64,000 nt of DNA from positions 1 through 64,000 of the forward strand of contig JAEWIX010000047.1 of the NCBI GenBank assembly GCA_023386885.1, read 5' to 3'. The notes beneath the pieces were generated by a model. It saw only the letters and a list, made by a program, of their open reading frames with translations. It ran no database searches and was not told the origin of the DNA. This DNA is from Pseudomonadota bacterium. GTDB taxonomy: Bacteria; Pseudomonadota; Alphaproteobacteria; Rhizobiales; Xanthobacteraceae. Within the stretch, counting starts at the first letter, position 1; every line of letters starts with the position of its first letter. Below are positions 1 to 9,056 of this stretch, piece after piece. The position numbers and the translations under genes are program-made.

Positions 1-242
1 ACAATGGATTGACACGGCTGGAAGCAACGCCCGACGGCGTCAAGGACTGGACCGACCACGTCAAGGCGCTGGGTGTCGGCCTGCTGTCCAACGAGGTCGA
101 TTCCTGGATGACCGGCATCAACAGGAATGTCGAGGGCAAGCAGACCCGCATCATCGCGCGCTACAGCGGCAGCGCACCCGCCTATCGCGCGCGCTGCGAC
201 GAGGTGGCGGCTAACGGGTATCGCGAGTTGAGGCTGGGGTAG
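1..242 (+). CDS. Baeyer-Villiger flavin monooxygenase, C-terminal fragment (cut by window edge)
   Basis: The reading frame is open from the first bases (codon phase starts at base 3) to a TAG at 240-242, so this is the 3' end of a gene starting outside the window. The roughly 79 visible residues resemble the C-terminus of cyclohexanone/phenylacetone monooxygenases: a D-S-W-M-T-G-I-N segment, then NVEGK, then Y-x-G-x-x-P-A-Y-R-x-x-C-D-E-V-A-A near the end. Family members use FAD and NADPH to insert oxygen next to a ketone, giving a lactone or ester. The FAD and NADPH Rossmann motifs lie outside the window. It is convergent with the carboxylase gene that ends at 276. Confidence 0.75.
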   Translation, partial: NGLTRLEATPDGVKDWTDHVKALGVGLLSNEVDSWMTGINRNVEGKQTRIIARYSGSAPAYRARCDEVAANGYRELRLG

Positions 243-275
243 GCCCTCGGCTAACTCACCCCTACGAAGTCTCTT

Positions 276-3200
276 TTACCACGCATCGATGCACGGCCGC
301 TTGCGGTGCGTGCGAGCTTCTGCCTTCGGCACCGAGCGGAGGCCCGACATGATCCAATGCCTGGTATCGGCGGGATCGATCACCTCGTCGATCTCGAGCA
401 CCGAGGCGATCGAGACCGCCTTGCCGTTGGCATAAAGCTGCGCGACCTTGTCCTGATAGTACTTCTCGCGCTCGACCGGATCGGCGATGGCTTCCATTTC
501 CTTGCGGAAGCCGAGCCGGACATAGCCTTCAAGGCCCATGCCGCCGAATTCGCCGGTCGGCCACGCCACCGTGAAGAACGAGGCGTGGAAGCCGCCGCCG
601 ATCATCGACTGCGCACCGAGCCCGTATCCCTTGCGCAGCACGATGCCGAACAGCGGCACCGTGAGGCTGGCGCCGGTGACGAACATACGCGCGACGTGGC
701 GCACGATCGCGGTCTTCTCGGCTTCGGGGCCGACCATGAAGCCCGGCGTGTCGCACAACGAGATGAGCGGGATATCGAACGCATCGCACAATTGCATGAA
801 GCGCGCCGCCTTGTCGCCCGCATCGGCATCGATCGCGCCGCCAAGATGCTTCGGATTGTTGGCGATGAGGCCGAACGGCTTGCCTTCGATGCGGATGAAG
901 GCGGTGATCATGCCGACGCCGAAGTCGCGGCGGATTTCCAGCACCGAGCCTTCGTCCGCCAGCAGATCGATCACATTGCGGATGTCGTAGACGCGCAGCC
1001 GGTTCTCGGGGATCGCCCGGCGCAGCATCCGCTGGTCCGGCGCTTCCCAACTCGTCACCGCGCCCTGGAAATACGACAGATACTTTTGCGCGACGGCCGT
1101 GGCTTCTTCTTCGTCCTCGACCAGAATATCGATCACGCCGTTGGGCGACTGGAACGACACCGGGCCTACTTCCGCCGGATGATAGACACCAAGGCCGCCG
1201 CCCTCGATCATCGCGGGACCGCCCATGCCGATCGATGCATTCTTGGTCGCGATGATGACGTCGCAGACACCCAGCATCGCGGCATTGCCAGCGAAGCAAT
1301 AGCCCGACACCACGCCGACCACCGGCACCAGGCCGGAGAGCTTCGCGAACTGCACGAAGGATGGACCGTCGAGGCCGGTCATGCCGAGGCGATCGGTATC
1401 GCCGGGACGACCACCGCCACCCTCGCCGTAGAACACCAGCGGCATGCGCCACTGCTCGGCAAGGCCAAGCATACGGTCGATCTTCTTGTGGTTCATGTGG
1501 CCCTGGGTGCCGGCCAGCACGGTGTAATCGTAGGAGATCACCATGCAGCGCGCCTCGTGGGCGCCGAACTTGTCGGCGTTCACCGTCGCGACGCCGGTGA
1601 TCAGGCCATCGGCGGGCGTATTCTTGATAAGATCGTCGAGCGGGCGGCGGCGGCGTTGCGCCGCGATCGCCAGCGATCCGTACTCGACGAACGACCCCTC
1701 ATCGACAAGCTGCGCGATGTTTTCGCGCGCGGTGCGCTGGTTGGTCTTGCGGCGCCGTTCCACGGAGGCGGGGCGGTTCTCGTCGCGCGTGTTGGCGTGG
1801 CGGGCGATCACCTCCGCGAGATCGGGACGGATGTGATCGAGATCGATATCGAGTTGCTCCTCGACCGCGCTGCCGCCGACATCCGCCGGCTCGATGAACA
1901 GGATCGCATCGCCCTGCATCAGCGTCTCGCCGTCTCCGGCGGCGATCTTCACCACCTTACCGCCTTGCGGCGCGGCGACGAGATGCTCCATCTTCATCGA
2001 CTCGATCACCACGATGTGCTGACCCGGCCGCACCAGATCGCCCTCGGCGACATTGATGGTGACGATGGTGCCTTGCAATGGCGCCGGCACCGCAACTGAA
2101 CCTTCGGGTGCAACGGCAGCACCGCTCGCCGCCTTCGCCGTACCCGTGCTCGCACTCCCTGCGATCTGCTCGAAGAACAGCGGCCGTTCGGGCTTTTTCG
2201 TTGCACCGACCAGTTCGGCAACGTGCGTATCAACGAAATTGGTGCTGATGCGGTTGGCGACGAAATCCGGATGAACCAGCACCGCCTGGATGAACGGCGC
2301 GTTGGTGGCAACGCCCTCGACGCGGAATTCGCGTAGCGCGCGTCCCGCTTTGGCCACCGCTTCCGGCCAACGCGCGGCCGGCGCATGCACAATCACCTTG
2401 GCGAGCAGCGAGTCGAATGCCGCGCTGGTCTTGTAACCCGAATAGCCGAAGGTATCGACGCGCACGCCGGGACCGGACGGCGGATCGAACACCGAGAGCG
2501 TGCCGCCGGTCGGCTTGGTCGCGCCCTTCTCGTCCATCGTCTCCATGTTGATACGGAGCTGGATCGCATAGCCGCGCGGCGCCGGCACCGTCGCTTGCGT
2601 CAATCCTAGCGAGGCCAGCGTCGCGCCAGCGGCAACCGCGATCTGCGAGCGGACGAGATCGACGCCGAGCACTTCCTCGGTCACCGTATGCTCGACCTGA
2701 AGGCGCGGATTGGCCTCGATGAAGGCAAAAGCCGGTTCATCGCTGGTGCTCTCGCCATCCACCAGGAATTCGAAAGTCCCCAGACTGTCGTAATGCGCGG
2801 TGGCGGCAAGCTGCTTGGCGGCATCGACGATGCGCGCGCGAAGGCTTTCACTTAAAGAAGGACTTGGCGCGACCTCGATCAGCTTCTGGTTGCGGCGCTG
2901 GATGGTGCATTCGCGTTCCCACAGGTGGCTGATGCCACCGTGCTTGTCGCCGATGATCTGCACTTCGATATGGCGTGCCTTGCGGATCAACCGTTCGACA
3001 TAAACGCCGTCGCTGCCGAACGCCGCCTTGGCTTCCGACTGGCAGCGCGCATAGGCGTCCTCGAGCTGCGAGGCTTGTTCGACGATGCGCATGCCACGCC
3101 CGCCGCCGCCGGCGAGCGCCTTGATCATCACCGCCGCGTTGTTGCCGAGCGAGGCGAAGAACGCCTTGACCTCGTTCAGCGTAGTCGATCCCTCGGTGCC

Positions 3201-3596
3201 CTCGATGATCGGCACGCCGCAACGCTTCGCCAGGATCTTGGCCTCGACCTTGTCGCCGAACAATTCGAGCGCCTCCGGCGACGGCCCGATGAAGGTGATG
3301 CCCTCTTCCTTGCACCGCCGCGCCAGCCCGGCGTTCTCGCTGAGAAAGCCGTAGCCGGGATGCAGCGCATCGCAGCCCGCAGCCTTCGCCGCCGCCACCA
3401 CCGCCTCGATATCGAGATAGGCACGCGCGCCGCGGCCAGGGATTTCACGCGCCTCATCGGCGGCGCGCACGTGCAGCGACAGCGCATCGTCCGCCGGATA
3501 GATGGCGACGGTGGCAATGCCGGATTCGCCGGCGGCGCGAGCGATACGGATGGCGATCTCGCCGCGATTGGCGATCAAGAGCTTACGGAATGACAT
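276..3596 (-). CDS. single-chain biotin-dependent acyl-CoA carboxylase (BC-BCCP-CT fusion)
   Basis: About 1106 residues carry all the parts of a biotin-dependent carboxylase on one chain. The N-terminus is biotin carboxylase (FRKLLIANRGEIAIRIAR; ATP-grasp loop KALAGGGGRGMRI; ERECTIQRRNQK). A biotinyl domain follows, with ESMKMEH and the biotinylated Lys near residue 535. The C-terminal half is a carboxyltransferase (FYGEGGGGRPGDTDRLG and a second crotonase-like domain). This order matches the single-chain long-chain acyl-CoA carboxylase (LCC) type rather than two-subunit PCC or MCC. The ATG at 3596 is chosen because the conserved N-terminus begins there; a GTG 21 bases upstream lacks a ribosome site. 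It is the last gene of the operon beginning at 12735, behind two CoA ligases, which fits carboxylation of a CoA ester made by them. The acyl substrate is unknown. Confidence 0.88.
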   Translation of the reverse strand: MSFRKLLIANRGEIAIRIARAAGESGIATVAIYPADDALSLHVRAADEAREIPGRGARAYLDIEAVVAAAKAAGCDALHPGYGFLSENAGLARRCKEEGITFIGPSPEALELFGDKVEAKILAKRCGVPIIEGTEGSTTLNEVKAFFASLGNNAAVMIKALAGGGGRGMRIVEQASQLEDAYARCQSEAKAAFGSDGVYVERLIRKARHIEVQIIGDKHGGISHLWERECTIQRRNQKLIEVAPSPSLSESLRARIVDAAKQLAATAHYDSLGTFEFLVDGESTSDEPAFAFIEANPRLQVEHTVTEEVLGVDLVRSQIAVAAGATLASLGLTQATVPAPRGYAIQLRINMETMDEKGATKPTGGTLSVFDPPSGPGVRVDTFGYSGYKTSAAFDSLLAKVIVHAPAARWPEAVAKAGRALREFRVEGVATNAPFIQAVLVHPDFVANRISTNFVDTHVAELVGATKKPERPLFFEQIAGSASTGTAKAASGAAVAPEGSVAVPAPLQGTIVTINVAEGDLVRPGQHIVVIESMKMEHLVAAPQGGKVVKIAAGDGETLMQGDAILFIEPADVGGSAVEEQLDIDLDHIRPDLAEVIARHANTRDENRPASVERRRKTNQRTARENIAQLVDEGSFVEYGSLAIAAQRRRRPLDDLIKNTPADGLITGVATVNADKFGAHEARCMVISYDYTVLAGTQGHMNHKKIDRMLGLAEQWRMPLVFYGEGGGGRPGDTDRLGMTGLDGPSFVQFAKLSGLVPVVGVVSGYCFAGNAAMLGVCDVIIATKNASIGMGGPAMIEGGGLGVYHPAEVGPVSFQSPNGVIDILVEDEEEATAVAQKYLSYFQGAVTSWEAPDQRMLRRAIPENRLRVYDIRNVIDLLADEGSVLEIRRDFGVGMITAFIRIEGKPFGLIANNPKHLGGAIDADAGDKAARFMQLCDAFDIPLISLCDTPGFMVGPEAEKTAIVRHVARMFVTGASLTVPLFGIVLRKGYGLGAQSMIGGGFHASFFTVAWPTGEFGGMGLEGYVRLGFRKEMEAIADPVEREKYYQDKVAQLYANGKAVSIASVLEIDEVIDPADTRHWIMSGLRSVPKAEARTHRKRPCIDAW

Positions 3597-3660
3597 GAGT
3601 GATTTCCGGTTCGACACAAAGACAAACGAGGCCGCGACGATCCGCAGCCGCGCAAAACAA

Positions 3661-5364
3661 TCAGGCGCTCAGTTCCTGCTTCTTGACCTTGCCGGTCGCC
3701 GTCATCGGCAGCGCATCGATGATCCGCACCTCCGGCACCTTGTAGACGGCCATGCGCTCCTTGCACCACGCCTGAATTTCTTTGGGCGTCACGGTGCCGA
3801 TCGCTTCCGGCTTGAGCTGGATGAAGGCGACAGGCACCTGACCCTTGCCGGGATCCTCGCGGCCGACGACCCCCGATCCGAGCACCGCCGGATGCTGACC
3901 GAGCAGCGCCTCGATCTCCGGCGGAAACACGCTCATGCCCTTGACCTTCAGCATCTCCTTGCGGCGACCGAGGAAGTGGATGAAACCGTCCGGATCGATC
4001 ACGCCGATGTCACCGGTGCGCAGCCAGCCATCGACCAGACATTCGGCGGTCGCTTCCGGCTTGTTCCAATAGCCCTTGAGCAGCGACGGCGTGCGGACGC
4101 GGATCTCGCCTTCACTACCGATCGGCAGTAGTTCACCGGTTTCGAAATCGGTGATCTTGAATTCCGCGCCGGGCACCGGCAGACCGACGAAGATCGGCTG
4201 CGCGTTGAGGTCGAAGTTGCCGTCCTGAAAGCCGGTGGTAAACGTGTTCGAGGTGTGGGTCTCAGTCATCCCCCATGAGCTTTCCGCGAGGATGGTGCCG
4301 GTGAGATCCTTCCAGCGCTGGCGATAGCCGGCGTTGAGCTTCTTGACGAACGACACCACGCGCACCTGATTGAGCGACGAAAGATCGAACTCCTTGAAGC
4401 GCGGGTGATCCATCATCTCGACCGCACCGTCGACCGGCATGGCCATGATCGAGACTTTATACTTCTCGATCGCGGCGAGCACGCCCACCGCATCCCAGCG
4501 CGCCAGCAGAACCAAAGTGGCGCCGGAAAACAGCGGGAAGATCAAGCCGAGGTTTTCGCCGGCGATCCAGAATTCCGGGAAGAACGAGAGAAACACGCTC
4601 TTCTCGCTGCTGGTCAGTCCGGTGCCGTAGTTGGCAGCGGCGGTGTAGACCATATCGCGCTGGGTATGGACGCAACCCTTCGGCATACCGGTGGTGCCGC
4701 CGGTGTAGTTGAGTGCGGCGACATCGTCGAGCGCGGCCAGCGGCAGCGGCTTGACGTTACCCATCGCGGCCAGCGCCGGCAACAGATCGGTCGCGTCAGG
4801 AATCGCGATGCGCGGCGCGCGCAGTGAGTCCGGCACCGGAATGGTCGGCGCGACAGGGATCACGTCGGCGAGGCTAGTGACGATGATCTCGCGCAGTTTG
4901 GTCTCGCCCTTCACCTGATTGACCGTTTCGATCAACTGGTCTTGCGCGACGATCACCTCGGCATCGGTATCGTTCAGCTCGTAAGAGAGTTCGAATGCGC
5001 GCGACAACGGGCTGACCGGCACATGCACAGCACCGAGTTTGAGGATGCCGAAGAACACGATGTGGAATTGCGGGCAATTCGGCATGAACACGGCGACGCG
5101 GTCACCTTTCTTGACGCCCTTGGAGACAAGCAGCGCCGCGAAGCGGTCGCTCTGCCTGTCGAGGTCGGCATAACTCATCACATGGCCGTAGAAGATCACC
5201 GCTGGATGCTCCGGCTGCTTCTTCGCCCAGGTCCGCAGGTATTCGGTGAGCGCGATTTCGCCGTGCGGGTATTGTGGCTCGCGCGGCGCGCTCTTCGGCC
5301 ATGCCTTGCGCCACAGCGCGTGAGCCTGTTCCAGAAAATCCTTCTCGTTCAAAGCAGCGGCCAT
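3661..5364 (-). CDS. AMP-forming acyl-CoA ligase
   Basis: This 567-residue ANL-superfamily enzyme activates a carboxylic acid to an acyl-AMP and then a CoA thioester. The P-loop-like motif LNYTGGTTGMPKG is near residue 217, followed by the W-G-M-T-E-T-H adenine-binding region, the GWLRTGD motif and a C-terminal T-A-T-G-K-V-K-K with the catalytic lysine. Length and motifs are complete. It lies between another ligase gene and the fused carboxylase, all on the minus strand with short gaps, so it is probably cotranscribed with the Opp-type importer upstream. Substrate class (fatty, alicyclic or aromatic acid) cannot be decided from motifs. Confidence 0.85.
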   Translation of the reverse strand: MAAALNEKDFLEQAHALWRKAWPKSAPREPQYPHGEIALTEYLRTWAKKQPEHPAVIFYGHVMSYADLDRQSDRFAALLVSKGVKKGDRVAVFMPNCPQFHIVFFGILKLGAVHVPVSPLSRAFELSYELNDTDAEVIVAQDQLIETVNQVKGETKLREIIVTSLADVIPVAPTIPVPDSLRAPRIAIPDATDLLPALAAMGNVKPLPLAALDDVAALNYTGGTTGMPKGCVHTQRDMVYTAAANYGTGLTSSEKSVFLSFFPEFWIAGENLGLIFPLFSGATLVLLARWDAVGVLAAIEKYKVSIMAMPVDGAVEMMDHPRFKEFDLSSLNQVRVVSFVKKLNAGYRQRWKDLTGTILAESSWGMTETHTSNTFTTGFQDGNFDLNAQPIFVGLPVPGAEFKITDFETGELLPIGSEGEIRVRTPSLLKGYWNKPEATAECLVDGWLRTGDIGVIDPDGFIHFLGRRKEMLKVKGMSVFPPEIEALLGQHPAVLGSGVVGREDPGKGQVPVAFIQLKPEAIGTVTPKEIQAWCKERMAVYKVPEVRIIDALPMTATGKVKKQELSA

Positions 5365-5404
5365 GCTCGCCCGGTCCTCTATACTCGTTATGCGTGGCGC
5401 GTCA

Positions 5405-7150
5405 TCACGACGCGGATGATTTGAGTTCGTTCAAGATCTGGTTCTTGAGCTTGTACTTCTCGACCTTGTTGGTCGGCGTCACCGGCAGCGCCGGGACGAA
5501 ACGAAGGTGCGCGGGCTGCATGTATTTCGGCATCACCCGTTTGGTGTGCTCGCGCAGTTCGTCCTCGCTCAGGGTCTCGCCCTCAACCAGTTCAATGAAT
5601 ACCGCGATATCCTCCTCGCTCCCGATCCTCGCCGGAATCGGCACCGCGGCCGCAGCCCTCACGCGAGGATGACTCGCGATCAGCGCCTCGACCTCGAACG
5701 AGGAGACGTTCTCACCGCGCACGCGGAAGAAACCGCCCATGCGATCGACGAAGCAATAGAGCCCTGAGCCGTCGTCGAGTTGCTTGCAGGCATCGCCGGT
5801 GTGGAACCAGCAGGTGCGAAACACCTTGATGGTGGCCTCGGGCTTACGGAAATATTCCTGAAGCAACAGGCCCGGAAAGCGCGGACGGAACGCAAGCTGG
5901 CCGACCTGGCCCGGCGGCAGCACGTTGTCGTCGTCATCGAGAATGGCGACCTCGAACAGCGGGTTCGGCACGCCCATCAGCCCCTTCGGCAAGGTCTGCG
6001 CGCCATCGAGCAGCGGGCGGCCGATCGCCGCGCAGCGTGCGCGGATGTCCGCCTTCGACGGCCCACGCCACAACTCCGCTGGCGTGCCCTGTTCGTCGCC
6101 GAACTGGTCGATCACGACCGCGAAGCCAGAACCGGATTCGGTCTGGCCAAAGCCGGCCGTGACGAAATCGAAGCCGAAGCGTTGCGCCACCTCGTGATGA
6201 TTGCGCGGAAACGGCTGCATATGGACCTTGTTCAAGGTGTTGGCGCGATCGTCCGCGCGCGGCTCAACGCTCATCAGATACGGCACCATCACGTCGAGCA
6301 GCACGCAACTGGTGGCGCCGCATTCCCTGATGCGATCCCAGAACTTGTTAGGGCTGAACTTGTCCCACAGGCCGACGGTGTTGCCCTGCCATACCGCGCG
6401 GGCGAGCAGGAAGAACGCGCCGCCGACATGATACAGCGGCAAGTCGCAATAGATCACGTCATCGGGCGAAGTGAGCTGCCGGGTCTGGAAGCCGTAATGA
6501 TTCATCCAGCGGAACGGTTGCAACACACCCTTGGATGGCCCGGTGGTGCCGGAGGTATAGACGATGTTGGCGAGATCGAACGGGCCGCGCGGAACGTCCG
6601 GCACCGGCGCGGCACTCTCGCTGAGACTCTCGAACGATACGATCTCGAACCGTCCGAACGCGGGACCGAACGAATCATCCGTTCGATCGTGGTCGTTCGG
6701 CCGCGGCGTATGCACGATCAGCTGCTTCAGCGGGATATCGTCGACGACTTCGCCAAGCACCTCGGCGAAAGACGGATCGGTCATGAGCGCGAAGGGATCG
6801 GTGTCCTTGAGTTGATAGGACAATAGCATGCCGCGAAAATTGAAATTGACCGGCGCGAAAATCCCGCCTGCCCGCCAGATCGCGAACATCGCCAGCGCGC
6901 TGAACAGCGAGTTGCGCGTCAGCACGCTCACCGGCGCACCTTCCGTGACGCCAAGCTCAACGAGTCCCGCGGCGATCCGGTCGATGCGTCGCTTGAACTC
7001 GGCGAATGTCAGCTTGATATTGTCCTCGCCGTAATGGATGAAAACCTTGTCCGGCTGGGTGCGAGCACATTCGTCGAGCTTGTCGAGCACGACATCGCCC
7101 TCCGCGACCATCGCCGCGAACGTCTGCTCCGGTGTCATCGTGTCTTTCAT
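5405..7150 (-). CDS. AMP-forming acyl-CoA ligase (CaiC-like)
   Basis: A second ANL-family ligase of about 581 residues, with the nucleotide motif YTSGTTGPSKG, the GQTESG segment, WFHTGD, a DRMGGFFRVRGENVSS hinge (usual D-R-x-x-x-x-x-R-G-E-N) and a C-terminal TPTNKVEKYKL lysine. It resembles the crotonobetaine/carnitine-CoA ligase-like branch and differs clearly from its neighbour. An upstream GTG at 7165 overlaps the stop of the permease gene, but the ATG at 7150 has a weak GGAT upstream and is preferred; an ATG at 7138 is also possible. Two dissimilar ligases in one operon suggest two acids activated in series or two related substrates. Confidence 0.82.
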   Translation of the reverse strand: MKDTMTPEQTFAAMVAEGDVVLDKLDECARTQPDKVFIHYGEDNIKLTFAEFKRRIDRIAAGLVELGVTEGAPVSVLTRNSLFSALAMFAIWRAGGIFAPVNFNFRGMLLSYQLKDTDPFALMTDPSFAEVLGEVVDDIPLKQLIVHTPRPNDHDRTDDSFGPAFGRFEIVSFESLSESAAPVPDVPRGPFDLANIVYTSGTTGPSKGVLQPFRWMNHYGFQTRQLTSPDDVIYCDLPLYHVGGAFFLLARAVWQGNTVGLWDKFSPNKFWDRIRECGATSCVLLDVMVPYLMSVEPRADDRANTLNKVHMQPFPRNHHEVAQRFGFDFVTAGFGQTESGSGFAVVIDQFGDEQGTPAELWRGPSKADIRARCAAIGRPLLDGAQTLPKGLMGVPNPLFEVAILDDDDNVLPPGQVGQLAFRPRFPGLLLQEYFRKPEATIKVFRTCWFHTGDACKQLDDGSGLYCFVDRMGGFFRVRGENVSSFEVEALIASHPRVRAAAAVPIPARIGSEEDIAVFIELVEGETLSEDELREHTKRVMPKYMQPAHLRFVPALPVTPTNKVEKYKLKNQILNELKSSAS

Positions 7151-7164
7151 GATCTGAACATCCA

Positions 7165-8040
7165 CTAGCGACGCTTCATGGTCGGATCGAGCGCGACCCG
7201 CAGCGATTCACCCAGCGCATTGAACGCAAGCGCGGTGAACAGAATCGCGAGCCCCGGCGGATACATCTGTTCCGACGCGATCTCCATGTTCTGATAAGCG
7301 CGAGCAAGCATAGCGCCCCAACTCGCATTCGGCGGCTGAATGCCGAGGCCGAGGAAGCTGAGGCTCGCCTCGGCGAGCAGCGCGCCGGCGAGCAGCAGCG
7401 TCACCTGCACGATCACCGGCTGGATGGTGTTCGGCAGCACGTGCCGCCACAGGATCCGCCCCGTCGAAGCACCGAAGCAGCGGGCGCTATCGACATAGAG
7501 TTCATGCCGCACCACCAGCGTACGCGCACGGACCAGCCGCGCAAGTTGTGGCGCGAACACGATGCCGACGGAGATCATACCGTTGGTCAAGCCGATGCCG
7601 AGCGCGCCGGTCACGGCGATCGCCAGCACGATCGCGGGAAAGGACAGAAAGCTGTCGATGATACGGCTGATGATTTCATCGACCCAGCCACCGAGGTAGC
7701 CGGCCAGCAGCCCCACCGGAACGCCGATCAGAATGGCAACGAACACCGCAAGGAAGCTCGCATAAAGCGATGCGGTGCCGCCGTAGATCAGCCGGCTGAG
7801 GGTATCACGGCCAAGGTCGTCCGCGCCGAGCCAGTGCGCCGCCGACATCGGCGCCAGCGTCGCGTCGAAGTCTTGCGCAATCGGAGAATACGGCGAAATC
7901 CACGGCGCCAGCGCCGATATCACGATGAGGATACATAGGAATGTCAGGCTAATCGCGCCGCGCAGGTCGGACCTGAACCATCTTCCGAACTTGCTCAGCC
8001 GGCTTGGCCGAGCTTCGATCATCAATGCGGTATCCGTCAT
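7165..8040 (-). CDS. Opp/Dpp-type ABC transporter permease (DppC/OppC family)
   Basis: The 291-residue protein has an N-terminal membrane anchor (SLTFLCILIVISALAPW), the motif HWLGADDLGRDTLSRLIYG typical of DppC/OppC proteins, several hydrophobic segments and the EAA loop region (AEASLSFLGLGIQPP) that contacts the ATPase. A GAGG lies 9 bases before the ATG. It is adjacent to the DppB-type partner, two ATPases and a binding protein, so the cluster encodes a complete peptide/nickel-family importer. Because CoA ligases follow in the same operon, the cargo is more likely an organic acid or conjugate than a peptide; that is inference. Confidence 0.87.
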   Translation of the reverse strand: MTDTALMIEARPSRLSKFGRWFRSDLRGAISLTFLCILIVISALAPWISPYSPIAQDFDATLAPMSAAHWLGADDLGRDTLSRLIYGGTASLYASFLAVFVAILIGVPVGLLAGYLGGWVDEIISRIIDSFLSFPAIVLAIAVTGALGIGLTNGMISVGIVFAPQLARLVRARTLVVRHELYVDSARCFGASTGRILWRHVLPNTIQPVIVQVTLLLAGALLAEASLSFLGLGIQPPNASWGAMLARAYQNMEIASEQMYPPGLAILFTALAFNALGESLRVALDPTMKRR

Positions 8041-8041
8041 G

Positions 8042-8995
8042 TCAACTGATCCTCGGATCCAGGATGCTGTACAGTACGTCGGTCAACAGGTTGAGGGTCA
8101 CCACGATCAGCACCATGGTGAAGACCACGCCCTGCACCACCGGAAAATCGCGATGGATGGCCCCGTTGACGATCAGATTTCCCATGCCGGGAATTGCGAA
8201 CACCGCCTCGACCACCACCGTCGCCGCGAGCATGCGGTTGAAGAGAAGGCTGATGACGGTCAACAGATTGACGCTGACGTTCTTCAAGCCATGCCGCCAC
8301 AGGATCGACGACGGCGACAATCCCTTGGCATGAAGCGTGCGAACCTGCTGCGACGACAGGATTTCAACCAGCGACGAACGAAGCTGGCGTGCGACTTCAG
8401 CGATTCCGCCGGAAGCCAGCGCGCAGGCGGGAAGAATGGCATGCCGTATCGCGTCCCAGAAATCTTCGCTGATCGGCGTGGCGCCGGTCGCGGGCAACCA
8501 GTTGAGATCGAGCGCGAAGAACGCGACCATCAGCATTCCGAGCCAGAAATTCGGGACGGCAACGCCGAGCGACGCGATCGTCATCACGAAGCCATCGGTC
8601 CACGAACCGGGACGCTTCGCTGCCGCAATGCCGAGCGGAATGCCGATAACGAGCGCCATCAGCATTGCAAGCACCACGATCAGCATCGTGTGTGGGAGAC
8701 ATCGCTGGATCGACGACAGAACAGCCTCGCTCGATACCAGCGAACTGGACAAATCTCCGTGCACGGCCTTCCACAGCCACGATCCGTATTGCACGAGGAA
8801 GGGGCGATCCAATCCGTAGATATGACGGATTTCCGCGATCCGGTCGTCCGACGCGTTATCGCCGGCGAGCGTCACCGCGACATCGCCAGGAACAAGCTTC
8901 AGCAGGCCGAACACGATAAACGTCGATAGCACGATCACCGGAATCGCCTGCAACAGGCGACGGACAATGATGCTGCGCTTACGAGACTGTGACAT
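8042..8995 (-). CDS. Opp/Dpp-type ABC transporter permease (DppB/OppB family)
   Basis: This 317-residue permease has the DppB-type N-terminus (LLQAIPVIVLSTFIVFGLLKLVPGD), the periplasmic segment with YGLDRPFLVQYGSWL, and the BPD-family transmembrane domain ending in the EAA-type loop VVEAVFAIPGMGNLIVNGA. It is followed after one base by the DppC-type partner gene and preceded by the binding-protein gene. It would form the heterodimeric channel of the importer. Confidence 0.87.
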   Translation of the reverse strand: MSQSRKRSIIVRRLLQAIPVIVLSTFIVFGLLKLVPGDVAVTLAGDNASDDRIAEIRHIYGLDRPFLVQYGSWLWKAVHGDLSSSLVSSEAVLSSIQRCLPHTMLIVVLAMLMALVIGIPLGIAAAKRPGSWTDGFVMTIASLGVAVPNFWLGMLMVAFFALDLNWLPATGATPISEDFWDAIRHAILPACALASGGIAEVARQLRSSLVEILSSQQVRTLHAKGLSPSSILWRHGLKNVSVNLLTVISLLFNRMLAATVVVEAVFAIPGMGNLIVNGAIHRDFPVVQGVVFTMVLIVVTLNLLTDVLYSILDPRIS

Positions 8996-9056
8996 GAGTC
9001 CGATCGTCCGAATGAAGGGATGGCGCCGCGTCAGACCGTGACGCGACGCCGGAATA

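Noticed and set aside
9..242. a complete small gene starting with TTG at 9
   Set aside because: The frame is open to the window edge and its sequence matches the C-terminus of a larger monooxygenase family, so it is a cut gene.
306..2099. 597-codon frame on the plus strand
   Set aside because: It is antisense to the fused carboxylase, is rich in His, Arg and Asp in the way of antisense GC-rich frames, and shows no domain.
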